64,000 bases of DNA from a virus. Positions 33,588-41,908 of the stretch are shown piece after piece. A program made the position numbers and the translations under genes. Under the pieces are notes generated by a model, which did no database searches, had not been told where the DNA came from, and saw only the letters and a list, made by a program, of their open reading frames with translations. The first letter of the stretch is position 1. Each line of letters opens with the position of its first letter. The stretch spans positions 1 to 64,000 of IMG/VR virus record IMGVR_UViG_3300030419_001484, one strand, 5' to 3'.

Positions 33588-33923
33588 TTACTTCTTTTTA
33601 TCTACATATGCGTTTGCACCAAAATAGGCTGCAACTAACGCTGAGATTGCAACAAAATATGTCGGTGCGATATCTCCAATAATCTTTGCAGTTCCCTCAT
33701 ATCCTAACATTGATGTAACTAAAATTCCTAATGGATATAACAACATACCCATCAATGCAAACCATGTCATTTTTCGCATTGCATCTCTACGGGCATCTGC
33801 ATCTTCAAGTTCTTTTCTTTTAAATTCCAAATTCATCTCCATTTCTTCTTGTGAAATGTGACCATCACCATTTCTGTCAACTTTTCTTGCGACCTCTGGG
33901 TCAACTGTTACTTCAACGGCCAT
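33588..33923 (-). CDS. EF-hand membrane protein
   Basis: 111 residues. D-R-N-G-D-G-H-I-S-Q-E-E (16-27) is a complete EF-hand loop with Asp16, Asn18, Asp20 and Glu27. A linker helix and two transmembrane helices (about 52-70 and 84-104) follow. Calcium binding linked to membrane contact would be unusual in a tail operon; the protein may be a membrane or injection factor. Its stop lies 4 bases before the tape-measure start. Confidence 0.75.
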   Translation of the reverse strand: MAVEVTVDPEVARKVDRNGDGHISQEEMEMNLEFKRKELEDADARRDAMRKMTWFALMGMLLYPLGILVTSMLGYEGTAKIIGDIAPTYFVAISALVAAYFGANAYVDKKK

Positions 33924-33935
33924 ATTGTGTCCTCT

Positions 33936-34139
33936 CTACTGTTTGTGTTTTGCCTTTTCTTTCTCTAATCTCTCATTCTCTTCTTTAATCCACTTCATGA
34001 GTAAACCCATGTATATTTCTCTTTCCCAAGGCATCATATCCTCTAACTCTGTTAAAGAATATTTATGGTGTTGCATCAATGCAAAATTAGTTTTATAGTA
34101 ATTATAAACTGTATCATGAGAAAGACTTATCCTAAAAAA
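33936..34139 (-). CDS. gp51: gp51-like extension reached by -1 frameshift
   Basis: An open frame in the -1 phase runs from the end of gp26 to TAG at 33936-33938 (66 residues). Conserved-type segments N-Y-Y-K-T-N-F-A-L-M-Q-H-H and M-M-P-W-E-R-E-I-Y match short gp51 proteins of marine T4-like phages. The first ATG lies after this conserved start, and the junction has T-TTT-TTA at 34139-34133. Expression as a gp26-gp51 fusion, like lambda G/GT, is the best explanation. Confidence 0.7.
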   Translation of the reverse strand, partial: FFRISLSHDTVYNYYKTNFALMQHHKYSLTELEDMMPWEREIYMGLLMKWIKEENERLEKEKAKHKQ

Positions 34140-34831
34140 CTTTGGAGGCCCTCCAATACAACCTCACTCTTTACTTTTGTCTTTGGATTTGTTACTTCAA
34201 CTGTGTGACTAAGTTTGGGCATGGTATTAAAAAATTGTGTTATACTCTCAAATTGTTCAGTTGTAAGTTGGTCTATAAATTCTTCAATTTCTTTATCTGA
34301 AATATCAATCCTACTAAAAACGTCATCACCAAAATGTATTTCAGATATACATCTATACATCAGTTTGAATATACCATCACTACTTTCTACATCTCCAACT
34401 CTAGTTACGTCTGACATAGTGGGATATCTTAATATCATTTTTATTTTATCATTTATTTGTATTATGTTATTATGATTATCTTTTACTTGCAGATTTATAT
34501 CATCTAAATTTAATTTTACTGGAACAGTTGTGACCTCATCATCTGGACAGGTGATTTGCATATCAACACTTTCACCAGCAGACTTTGATCTTATTTTTAA
34601 GAAAAGGTATTCAACGTCAAATGTTGGTAAGTTTTGAATATCAATTTTATTAAAAGTACAAGAGGTCACCAATCTTATTAGTGCATCTGTCGTTTGTTTT
34701 ATATCATTACTCTCTTGAGCGATCATAATGATTTTTTGCTCCTTTACTAAGAAAGGTCTGAATTGAATTTCTTGTCCTGTTGATGGGAGTTTTGTTTGAT
34801 ACGTTGGTGTATCAATTCTGGGTAAAACCAT
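34127..34831 (-). CDS. gp26: Baseplate hub assembly protein (T4 gp26-like)
   Basis: 234 residues. L-P-S-T-G-Q-E-I-Q-F-R-P-F-L-V-K-E-Q-K and the C-terminal L-E-G-L-Q-S-F-L-G match the T4 gp26 baseplate family. Upstream AAGGATGA serves as the ribosome-binding site. The 0-frame ends two codons after a U-UUU-UUA slippery heptamer, which would give a longer product containing gp51. It is probably a tape-measure chaperone. Confidence 0.85.
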   Translation of the reverse strand: MVLPRIDTPTYQTKLPSTGQEIQFRPFLVKEQKIIMIAQESNDIKQTTDALIRLVTSCTFNKIDIQNLPTFDVEYLFLKIRSKSAGESVDMQITCPDDEVTTVPVKLNLDDINLQVKDNHNNIIQINDKIKMILRYPTMSDVTRVGDVESSDGIFKLMYRCISEIHFGDDVFSRIDISDKEIEEFIDQLTTEQFESITQFFNTMPKLSHTVEVTNPKTKVKSEVVLEGLQSFLG

Positions 34832-34858
34832 AATTTATCATCCTTTATAATTATAAAA

Positions 34859-35599
34859 TTATCTACCACCTAAAAGTCTACTAACTGATGGTATTTGTGA
34901 GGCTATTTTTCTCACCGCTTGATCCTTAAATTGTTCAATTATTCTATCACCTAACGCTTGTGGTAGGCTCGCTTCTGTTCCAAGATTTGTCCAATATCTA
35001 TATGAGAATGTTACTGATATCTTCAATTGTTCATTTATCGTTCCATAGTTCAAAACTTGTTGTTCCAAAGTTTTTGGAAAACATTCCCAAATTTTTACAC
35101 CATATCTTCTATTGTCTTGTTCATCTAATAAGTATATTTGTATTTCACCTATGTAATCATTATAAAATTGCATCGCCCATGTCTGTGCATTAAAAGATGC
35201 TTTTTGCCAGTTTTCAAAAAACTCTTTTTCTTTCAAGTCAGAACTACACTGAAATGTTGCAGTTATATCTGCAAACGAAAACCCTGTTGCAATCTCTCTG
35301 GTTGGGCCATAAATGTTAGTATCTGGTGTTGTATCTATGTTTCTGCCTGGAAAAGCTATACTCTCACATTTGAGTGATACATCTCTGGAACTTCCAATAC
35401 TGGTCAGTAAAGATGTAAATGGATTTGTAGGACTTCCACTAGGTGGAAGTATCACCACTTCATAACGTGATGGTCTTGCAATCCCATCTTTGGTTCTATA
35501 TCCTGCTAAAACTTCATTTATGGTTGCAAATGCAATTCCTGATACTGCACTTCCAAATGGATTACCTATCGCACCCTGTATTATACTTCCTAGTGACAT
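34859..35599 (-). CDS. gp54: Tail-tube-type baseplate protein (gp54-like)
   Basis: 246 residues in the gp19/gp48/gp54 tail-tube fold: P-S-R-Y-E-V-V-I-L-P-P, S-I-A-F-P-G-R-N-I-D-T and F-Y-N-D-Y-I-G-E-I-Q-I are typical of the family. Its place beside gp26, with gp48 on the other strand nearby, suggests the gp54 tail-tube initiator rather than the major tube protein. Stop-start overlap with the next gene. Confidence 0.75.
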   Translation of the reverse strand: MSLGSIIQGAIGNPFGSAVSGIAFATINEVLAGYRTKDGIARPSRYEVVILPPSGSPTNPFTSLLTSIGSSRDVSLKCESIAFPGRNIDTTPDTNIYGPTREIATGFSFADITATFQCSSDLKEKEFFENWQKASFNAQTWAMQFYNDYIGEIQIYLLDEQDNRRYGVKIWECFPKTLEQQVLNYGTINEQLKISVTFSYRYWTNLGTEASLPQALGDRIIEQFKDQAVRKIASQIPSVSRLLGGR

Positions 35600-36156
35600 T
35601 ATAACATTCTCCTACTATCACTCCATACTGCACTTGCAGTCGCTTTCTTAAATCTTTGCACAGGTAAGAGTGTTGCAATTACAAACTCGTCTGCATCTAT
35701 TCTACGAAAACGTGATCTTACATAACCAGATAGATATTTGTGTATGGTTGGTTTTACTGACTTTAGATTTTTTACATCATTATAACTAACTCGTAAAAAT
35801 GTTGACTCATCAAACTTAGTATTATTACTAAAGTCTGTAAGTCTATCTAACAATCTTATTCTCAAAGGTATTGGTAAGTAGTGTAGGTTGATACCCAGAA
35901 AACCATCTGAGTATGACTCTATTGGTAGTACTAGAGGAAAGGTATCATAGTATGGTAACTTCCTTGCAAACTTGGGTGCATAGACAAACATATTCAACAC
36001 ACCATCAAAGGGTGACTTTGCTTGTTTACCATCACGAATAAGGTCAAGAGCTTTAGGTGTACCAAACTCTTTAATTTTATCTTTGTACCACTCTGTAGAT
36101 TTTGGTCTACCTCTTGCAGCTTGTTGTACCTGTTGTATGAAATTCTTGATTGCCAT
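35599..36156 (-). CDS. Conserved T4-like phage protein, unknown
   Basis: 185 residues from the ATG at 36156. Segments P-F-D-G-V-L-N-M-F-V-Y, L-P-Y-Y-D-T-F-P-L-V-L-P-I-E and H-Y-L-P-I-P-L-R are strongly patterned, and similar proteins sit beside gp4 in marine T4-like phages. Likely virion assembly. TATAAATA on this strand ends only 5 bases before the ATG. The longer reading from 36267 lies inside gp4. Confidence 0.65.
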   Translation of the reverse strand: MAIKNFIQQVQQAARGRPKSTEWYKDKIKEFGTPKALDLIRDGKQAKSPFDGVLNMFVYAPKFARKLPYYDTFPLVLPIESYSDGFLGINLHYLPIPLRIRLLDRLTDFSNNTKFDESTFLRVSYNDVKNLKSVKPTIHKYLSGYVRSRFRRIDADEFVIATLLPVQRFKKATASAVWSDSRRML

Positions 36157-36160
36157 GTAA

Positions 36161-36607
36161 TTATTTATACTTTGGAAACAGATGGTCTTCTGTAAAAATC
36201 TTAAACTCCATACCATGATCTTTACAGAACTCTTCTGCTGATTTCCACTTTGCTTGATTGACTGCATAGGTAAACACCTCGTTCAACCATTTTTTAGTTC
36301 TGCGTTTTGGGTTCTTAACAGGTTCTTTACATTGTGCTTTGGGTTTGACTTCAATGATAAACTTTTTGTGTGTACCATCTGTCTGTTTAACTTTCATATA
36401 GAAATCTGGAAAGTATCTATGTATTCTATTATCTTTTGGTGAACGATATGGTATGATAATTTCTTCACTTCCCCACTCAACTACAGATTTGTTCTTATCA
36501 CAATAGACCATAAGTTTTCGTTCCCAGAGTGAACGATATACTACTTGAGATGGGTCACCCCTATATTTCTTGGGGTTCATTGGATTATACTTACCTTTAT
36601 ACGACAT
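36161..36607 (-). CDS. gp4: Head completion protein (T4 gp4-like, nuclease fold)
   Basis: 148 residues from the ATG at 36607. Y-R-S-L-W-E-R-K, E-W-G-S-E-E, H-R-Y-F-P-D-F-Y and F-I-I-E-V-K-P-K form the TnsA-like nuclease-fold signature of T4 gp4 (head completion), with Asp and E-x-K at the usual positions. It acts in the final steps of head assembly before tail joining. The longer reading from 36655 enters the gp48 gene region. Confidence 0.9.
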   Translation of the reverse strand: MSYKGKYNPMNPKKYRGDPSQVVYRSLWERKLMVYCDKNKSVVEWGSEEIIIPYRSPKDNRIHRYFPDFYMKVKQTDGTHKKFIIEVKPKAQCKEPVKNPKRRTKKWLNEVFTYAVNQAKWKSAEEFCKDHGMEFKIFTEDHLFPKYK

Positions 36608-36611
36608 TGTG

Positions 36612-36625
36612 TATAAATACTTATA
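36612..36625. promoter_or_regulatory. Back-to-back late promoters
   Basis: TATAAATA on the + strand (36612-36619) and TATAAGTA on the - strand (36625-36618) overlap in a near-palindrome in the 39-bp divergent gap between gp4 and gp48. The + site lies 27 bases before gp48. The - strand site would give only a very short gp4 leader. Confidence 0.5.
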
Positions 36626-36646
36626 AAGATTATAGGAGATGTTATA

Positions 36647-37927
36647 ATGGTTCAAGAGTATCCACCACCATCAACTGGATTTAGTAAAGTTACACCTCAA
36701 ATGTTGGGGAATATTCAACCCAAATTAAAAAGTGGTTATGTTGCTGGTGGTGATTTCTTTGGTGAAGAAACCTTAGGCCCACTAGGAACAAAAAATGGTC
36801 AAACAAGTCCTGCTCCTCGTTCTGGAGGAACAATACTTGAATTTCCCATGAATGTTGCATCTGGTGATGCAGCTCTTGGTAATCATGGTCACTATATTAT
36901 GTTTTATATTAACGAACAGGATAAAGCACAATTATCCATGAGTGATAGGGCAACTGGTGGTAGTATCGCAGACAATCTTGCAGAACCATACAATATTCCA
37001 TCTTTTGTACGAGAGTATGATGCTAAAAGTAAAAGTTATCAAAGTCAAAGAAACCCCAAACTAGACAAAAAAAATGTAAATGATAATATACCAGAGAATC
37101 AAACTATTGATGAGATGCGATTAGGTAGAGGAAGAACAGCACAACAAGACACTCAAGAAAAAACACTAAATGTTCAACAAAACCTTGTAGGTCAACAAAA
37201 AGTTGCAAGTGGTTCTACAGTTAGAGTAAAAAGAAAACCCACTAAAAGACTTAAAACATCTATCGCAATGTATATGCCACAATCAGTACAAGTTACATAT
37301 GGTGCTCAATATCAAGACACACAGATTGGTGCAATATCAGAGGAAGCACTTAACGTATATAATAGTTTAGTCGAGGGTAGAGCTGGTGCAAGAGCAGAAT
37401 TAAAACAAGCGGGTAAAAATGTTGCAGATAGTTTACAACAATTTCTTCTTACATCGGTTGGTGTGATACCAGGCCTAGGTGGTCTAAGAGAAACTGCTGA
37501 AATGAAAACTGGTAATGTGATTGCAGATAGACTTGAACTTGCATTTAAGGGTATTAATAAAAGAAACTTTCAATATACATTTAAGATGACACCTAAAGAT
37601 AGAAAAGAAGTTGAGATGATAAGAAAAATCATATTTGCATTCAAATCAAATATGATGCCAGAGTTTGTTGGTGGAAATAGAGGTGGTAGAAGATTATTAG
37701 TTCCAAATACTTTTGATATTGCTTATATGTACACTGGAAATCAAAATTTGCATTTACATAATATATCAACTTGCGTGTTAGAGAATATGACTGTTTCATA
37801 TGGTGGGGATAGATATAGGACATTTGAGGCAGATGCAGAGGGAGCGCAACCAGTGGAGACAACTATAACTCTTGCATTTAAAGAAATGGAACTTATTACT
37901 AGAGAAAGAATTTTTGAGGGTTACTAA
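36647..37927 (+). CDS. gp48: Baseplate tail-tube cap (T4 gp48-like)
   Basis: 426 residues. The N-terminal H-Y-I-M-F-Y-I-N and the C-terminal tail-tube-like domain (about 300-425, with M-T-P-K-D-R-K-E and D-I-A-Y-M-Y) follow gp48 of marine T4-like phages. An approximately 110-residue Asn/Gln-rich linker lies between. Caps the baseplate hub and starts tube polymerisation with gp54. Confidence 0.88.
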   Translation: MVQEYPPPSTGFSKVTPQMLGNIQPKLKSGYVAGGDFFGEETLGPLGTKNGQTSPAPRSGGTILEFPMNVASGDAALGNHGHYIMFYINEQDKAQLSMSDRATGGSIADNLAEPYNIPSFVREYDAKSKSYQSQRNPKLDKKNVNDNIPENQTIDEMRLGRGRTAQQDTQEKTLNVQQNLVGQQKVASGSTVRVKRKPTKRLKTSIAMYMPQSVQVTYGAQYQDTQIGAISEEALNVYNSLVEGRAGARAELKQAGKNVADSLQQFLLTSVGVIPGLGGLRETAEMKTGNVIADRLELAFKGINKRNFQYTFKMTPKDRKEVEMIRKIIFAFKSNMMPEFVGGNRGGRRLLVPNTFDIAYMYTGNQNLHLHNISTCVLENMTVSYGGDRYRTFEADAEGAQPVETTITLAFKEMELITRERIFEGY

Positions 37928-38475
37928 TGTATTTTTCATCTTTTCCAAAAATAGTGTATGACTCAAAAGGTCAAGGTAATATAAAGGTTGTTACTAATCT
38001 TTTGAAGAGGGTTGCAGTAAGATCTAAAGTAAAAGATAGTGCGATGTTATATGATACATATGATATTAAAAATGGTGACACTCCAGAAAGTCTTGCAGAC
38101 CAATTGTATAATGACCCCCAACTTCATTGGGTAATATTATTAACAAATGATATTACAGATCGTTATCATGAGTGGCCAATGATGGAACAACAATTTAATA
38201 CTTTTGTAAATGAGAAATATTCTGACCCAGATGGTGTACATCATTATGAGATTGCACAAAGTTCTGGTGATACCTCAACAAAATTAGAAGTGTATAATTC
38301 GTCTGCACTTTATAGTGGAGATACAGATTTTTACAGTTCTGCAACTACAGTCACTAATAGAGAATATGAGGAAAGTGAACAAGACAAGAAGAGAAAGATA
38401 AAGTTGCTTGATCCAAGTTTTGTTGGTCAATTTGTTCAAGAGTTTGATTTACTTATGAAAGAAAGTCCTTTATAA
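37927..38475 (+). CDS. gp53: Baseplate wedge subunit (T4 gp53-like)
   Basis: 182 residues. Y-F-S-S-F-P-K, Y-D-T-Y-D-I-K-N-G-D-T-P-E-S-L-A and L-H-W-V-I-L-L-T-N-D-I are the T4 gp53 family signature, including the LysM-like segment. Coupled by single-base overlaps to gp48 and the hub-like gene. Locks neighbouring wedges together. Confidence 0.9.
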   Translation: MYFSSFPKIVYDSKGQGNIKVVTNLLKRVAVRSKVKDSAMLYDTYDIKNGDTPESLADQLYNDPQLHWVILLTNDITDRYHEWPMMEQQFNTFVNEKYSDPDGVHHYEIAQSSGDTSTKLEVYNSSALYSGDTDFYSSATTVTNREYEESEQDKKRKIKLLDPSFVGQFVQEFDLLMKESPL

Positions 38476-39860
38476 TGCAGAATGAAGTTCAGTACGCTGG
38501 TGATTTCGAAGTTGTTGAACTAAAAATGATTTTACCCACAGGTCAAATATTAAGTTTAGACGAAGATTTTGCTCTATCAGAGGTAAACATTTTTGAAGAT
38601 TTATTTTCACACTCTGTTATGGGTAATGTTATAGTTGCAGACACCAGAGAACTGATAACAAAAGGTGCATTTATTGGTCAAGAAAAATTGACACTTAAAA
38701 TACAAACACCATCTCCAGATTTTAAAACAAAGTTCAGTGACGGAACAACAAAGTTGATAGACTTTACCGAAGCACCTTTAACAATATACAAGATACCCTT
38801 GAGGACAGGGATAAGTAGTGGTGCTCAATTGTATGAACTACAATTCATATCAAGTCACGCAATAGTAAATTCAACAAAAAGAGTATCTAAATCATATGTT
38901 AAATCCAAATCTAATATTGGTGAGATGGTAAAAGATTTATTAATCACAGAATTAGGTATTCCATCTGATAGAGTAACAAAAAATGTTGAAGGGACTTTAG
39001 GTCGTAGGTCACTATTAGTGCAGAACGCAAATCCACTTGCATTTATTTCAAGATTATCTAAAGAAGCTATATCACAAGAAAATCATTCCTCTGAGTATGT
39101 ATTTTTTGCAAACAAAAATGGAGTGCATTTCAGAACTTTACAGAGTTTATTTGAAAGAGAACCTAGAGGTTTATTTCACGATGGTGATAAAGGTTTTGAT
39201 GAAAAATATTCAAACGACGTAGACTCTGGTAAGATGACACAAAGTTATAGAAGAATATTAGATTTTGAATTATTACAAGGTCATGACTTATTGTTTAACA
39301 CTTATAGTGGAATGATAGGTGGTAAAGTTGTAGAACATAATCTTTATCGTAAAAAGTTAGAAACAAAAACATTCAACTATTTTGACGATGAAAGTTATAA
39401 AAGTAATGAAAGAATAGATAAAGAAAGAATATATGTTCGTGATGCTCTTGAGGTATCTGACGATGATTTGACAAACACAAATATAAGTGTGATATCAAAC
39501 TCTAAGAATAAAGTAGAACAAGATATGTGGTTTGAACTTAAAAAAGATGCAAATCAGAGAAATAAAACCATACTTAGAAGACAATCTAAGTTTTCAGAAA
39601 TACGAAAAGGTATAAGTATTAAGATGGAAGTCACAGGATACACCGCTCTAACTGTTGGAGATATGATATTTGTAAACCTACAAAGTATAGGTGGTGATGA
39701 CAGTGATCCAGACAATAACAAATTTTATTCTGGTCTTTATCTCATACAAACACTCAGACATAAATTTTCATATCCAACCAAAACGCACACTATGGGAATG
39801 ACTGTTGTTAAAGATGGTGTACCTTTCCCATTAGAACCAGATAAGACTGCGTTTATTTAG
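38475..39860 (+). CDS. Baseplate hub protein (gp27-like candidate)
   Basis: 461 residues. L-S-E-V-N-I-F-E-D-L-F and L-I-D-F-T-E-A-P-L-T-I-Y-K-I resemble a conserved structural protein after gp53 in marine T4-like phages. The layout (two beta domains, helical middle, S-R-L-S-K-E-A-I) fits the gp27/gpD hub fold. A separate gp5 is at 57505. Fold prediction would be needed to confirm the gp27 role. Confidence 0.65.
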   Translation: MQNEVQYAGDFEVVELKMILPTGQILSLDEDFALSEVNIFEDLFSHSVMGNVIVADTRELITKGAFIGQEKLTLKIQTPSPDFKTKFSDGTTKLIDFTEAPLTIYKIPLRTGISSGAQLYELQFISSHAIVNSTKRVSKSYVKSKSNIGEMVKDLLITELGIPSDRVTKNVEGTLGRRSLLVQNANPLAFISRLSKEAISQENHSSEYVFFANKNGVHFRTLQSLFEREPRGLFHDGDKGFDEKYSNDVDSGKMTQSYRRILDFELLQGHDLLFNTYSGMIGGKVVEHNLYRKKLETKTFNYFDDESYKSNERIDKERIYVRDALEVSDDDLTNTNISVISNSKNKVEQDMWFELKKDANQRNKTILRRQSKFSEIRKGISIKMEVTGYTALTVGDMIFVNLQSIGGDDSDPDNNKFYSGLYLIQTLRHKFSYPTKTHTMGMTVVKDGVPFPLEPDKTAFI

Positions 39861-39873
39861 AAAGGAGTAATAC

Positions 39874-40236
39874 ATGACAAACATTACCTCTTCAACAAAC
39901 TTGAACTTAACCGCTTCAGATAATGTTAATCTAAGTGGAGGAGCCACTTTTAGTGTGCAACATATTACTGGGCCAGGTGCAATTAATTTAACAGACACAG
40001 TAACAATGATGACAACAACTGGTGCAAATGCTTATACATTAGCAGATGGTACAGCAGAAGGTCAACTTAAAATAATCATAATGAAGGTAGACGGCGGCAA
40101 TGCTACTGTTACTCCAGATAACTATATAAACGGAACATCAATTTTATTCAATAATGTTAATGACACCATTGTATTGATGTGGCAATCCACTGGTTGGGTT
40201 CAATTAGCACGACAAAATGCAACTGTTCAAGGATAA
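39874..40236 (+). CDS. Small structural protein, fibre/decoration-like
   Basis: 120 residues, Thr/Asn/Gly-rich, with A-D-G-T-A-E-G-Q-L-K-I similar to the module in the protein at 1236. AAGGAG precedes the ATG. Probably a short fibre or decoration protein. Confidence 0.6.
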   Translation: MTNITSSTNLNLTASDNVNLSGGATFSVQHITGPGAINLTDTVTMMTTTGANAYTLADGTAEGQLKIIIMKVDGGNATVTPDNYINGTSILFNNVNDTIVLMWQSTGWVQLARQNATVQG

Positions 40237-40324
40237 TCACTTCAACAGGCAACAAAAATAAGTTAAAAGAAAGGAGATTCTATATCTTTGTAATGAACAA
40301 TTCATAATAAGGAGCAACAAATAC

Positions 40325-40504
40325 ATGACAAATAAATCCAGAATGAAACTAAAGAAGTTTAATTTTTTAAGTCAACATAGGAATACTACACCAGAGATTG
40401 CACCAACGAAACAGATTACTAAATATAGAATAAGAAGAAAAGAGCCACAGGATGAAAACATACTCACAATTATTAGAGGGAGTCAACGACCCCAATATAT
40501 TTAA
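40325..40504 (+). CDS. Small basic ORF overlapping kinase gene
   Basis: 59 residues, strongly basic, with AAGGAG 9 bases before the ATG. It overlaps the next gene by 53 bases. The good start signal supports it; composition alone cannot. Confidence 0.35.
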   Translation: MTNKSRMKLKKFNFLSQHRNTTPEIAPTKQITKYRIRRKEPQDENILTIIRGSQRPQYI

Positions 40505-41138
40505 AGCATTCTTCCTTGCGGGTGGGCCAGGCAGTGGTAAGTCCTACGTTGTTAGGAAAACCACTGGTGGTCTTGGAATGAGAATAGTGAACTCAGATGA
40601 TGCGTTTGAGAAAAAACTAAAAGATGCTGGACACTCTCTCGATATCAGAGCGATGGATAATATAGAGAGAGATAGAATTAGAGATGTCGCAAAACGAATT
40701 ACAAAGAAGAGACAAGCAAACTACATTGAAGGTAGACTTGGACTTATCATTGATGGTACAGGTAAAGATTTTGAAAAGATAACAAGACAGGCAAGAAACC
40801 TAGAAGCATTAGGTTACGATACACACATGATATTTGTGAACACATCACTTGATGTCGCATTACAGAGAAACGCAGAGAGAGCTAGAAAACTTGCAGAACC
40901 TATTGTTGTTCAGTCTTGGAATGATGTTCAGAAAAACATAGGTAAGTTCAATAATTACTTCAAAGGCAATTTCATAATCATTGATAACAATGATGCAAAA
41001 GAAGATGTGTTTACACAAGTATTCAAAAGAGTCAAATCACTTGCGAACAGAAAGATACAAAACAAGAGAGCGCAACAGTGGATTGACAACGAACTCAAAA
41101 TGAGAAACATCACCAAGTTCAAAAGAAGAGTTGTTTAA
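40452..41138 (+). CDS. P-loop kinase with capsid-targeting-like N-terminus
   Basis: 228 residues. Walker A is G-G-P-G-S-G-K-S (about 24-31); the Asp in V-N-S-D-D-A and the R-N-A-E-R-A-R lid fit small P-loop kinases (zeta toxin/AAA_33-like). The N-terminus M-K-T-Y-S-Q-L-L-E-G closely matches T4 internal-protein targeting signals and has L-L-E for protease cleavage. It may be packaged and injected as an enzyme. Phosphoryl acceptor unknown. Confidence 0.75.
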   Translation: MKTYSQLLEGVNDPNIFKAFFLAGGPGSGKSYVVRKTTGGLGMRIVNSDDAFEKKLKDAGHSLDIRAMDNIERDRIRDVAKRITKKRQANYIEGRLGLIIDGTGKDFEKITRQARNLEALGYDTHMIFVNTSLDVALQRNAERARKLAEPIVVQSWNDVQKNIGKFNNYFKGNFIIIDNNDAKEDVFTQVFKRVKSLANRKIQNKRAQQWIDNELKMRNITKFKRRVV

Positions 41139-41178
41139 TCTGCATATACACTATGCATTTAGTTTAGAGGTAAACTAC

Positions 41179-41186
41179 TATAAATA
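41179..41186 (+). promoter_or_regulatory. T4-type late promoter TATAAATA
   Basis: Exact TATAAATA in the gap 52 bases before the gene at 41238. Confidence 0.65.
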
Positions 41187-41237
41187 GTTCTGTGTCCATT
41201 CAAGGACATATCATTTCAGAAAATAAGAGGTAAAAGA

Positions 41238-41510
41238 ATGTCAGTTGCAAGTACTGTGTATGATAGCACCTGTGTGGTGTGTGATTATGTTAACAATGTA
41301 GTAAGAAGAATGTGGTTAGGAATGCAGAGATCCAGACAATTATCTGCAAACTACAAGATATATGAGGAAATAAAAAGATTTGATGAAGATGCTGGTTACC
41401 ATCTCGCAAATATGAACGACAATACGAACAAACATTATGAAATAGAGATGTCCAAGACAAAACGAATCACTTGGGCGTGGGATATGAAAAACGACATAGA
41501 CAACGAATAG
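41238..41510 (+). CDS. Hypothetical phage protein
   Basis: 90 residues with two early Cys (V-V-C-D-Y) and a helical, charged remainder. ACGAATCA occurs by chance or design inside it (41462-41469). AGAGGT precedes the ATG. Unknown. Confidence 0.55.
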   Translation: MSVASTVYDSTCVVCDYVNNVVRRMWLGMQRSRQLSANYKIYEEIKRFDEDAGYHLANMNDNTNKHYEIEMSKTKRITWAWDMKNDIDNE

Positions 41511-41548
41511 AATATCTACGAATTTCACCAATAAAAACAATGACTTAG

Positions 41549-41577
41549 AAAAAGGGGTTGACAAGCCCCTTTTTTTG
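41549..41577 (+). terminator. Terminator whose loop holds the next -35 box
   Basis: AAAAAGGGG (41549-41557) pairs with CCCCTTTTT (41566-41574), followed by more Ts. The 8-base loop is TTGACAAG, containing the TTGACA of the following promoter. Confidence 0.85.
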
Positions 41578-41586
41578 TTGTATATT
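41558..41586 (+). promoter_or_regulatory. Early promoter embedded in terminator
   Basis: TTGACA (41558-41563) in the terminator loop, 17-base spacer made of the terminator 3' arm and U-tract, TATATT (41581-41586). No ACGAATCA motif. The leader has GTATAGTTAATAA and GAGAGAGA like other early genes. Confidence 0.8.
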
Positions 41587-41618
41587 AATAGTATAGTTAA
41601 TAAGAGAGAGAAAAAAAT

Positions 41619-41900
41619 ATGACAAACGAAACAGTTTTTATTGAAGCAGAAAATGGTGGTATTGGTGTTTACATCGGTGCTGGTAACAAAGTTGGTTGGG
41701 CAAAGACCGCCAAGACGTTAAAGTACATACTAGACACTAAGAACATTAATGTGTTTGAAGATAGATTGTTTTTCACAAGTTCTATGGATTTTGCAGATGA
41801 GTATGGGTTTGAAACTCATGATGGTGGAAAAGAGATTTTCTACTCTGCACAGAATATGATACAAGATGAGATAATTGCAAACGGACAATTCGATGGATAA
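41619..41900 (+). CDS. Hypothetical early protein
   Basis: 93 residues, soluble alpha/beta, Gly-rich near the N-terminus. Own promoter and leader. No family recognised. Confidence 0.6.
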   Translation: MTNETVFIEAENGGIGVYIGAGNKVGWAKTAKTLKYILDTKNINVFEDRLFFTSSMDFADEYGFETHDGGKEIFYSAQNMIQDEIIANGQFDG

Positions 41901-41908
41901 AAAAACAC

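Noticed and set aside
35599-36267. Long form of the 36156 gene and of gp4 (to 36655)
   Set aside because: The extra N-terminal parts lie inside neighbouring genes; the internal starts (36156 and 36607) match the expected protein N-termini.
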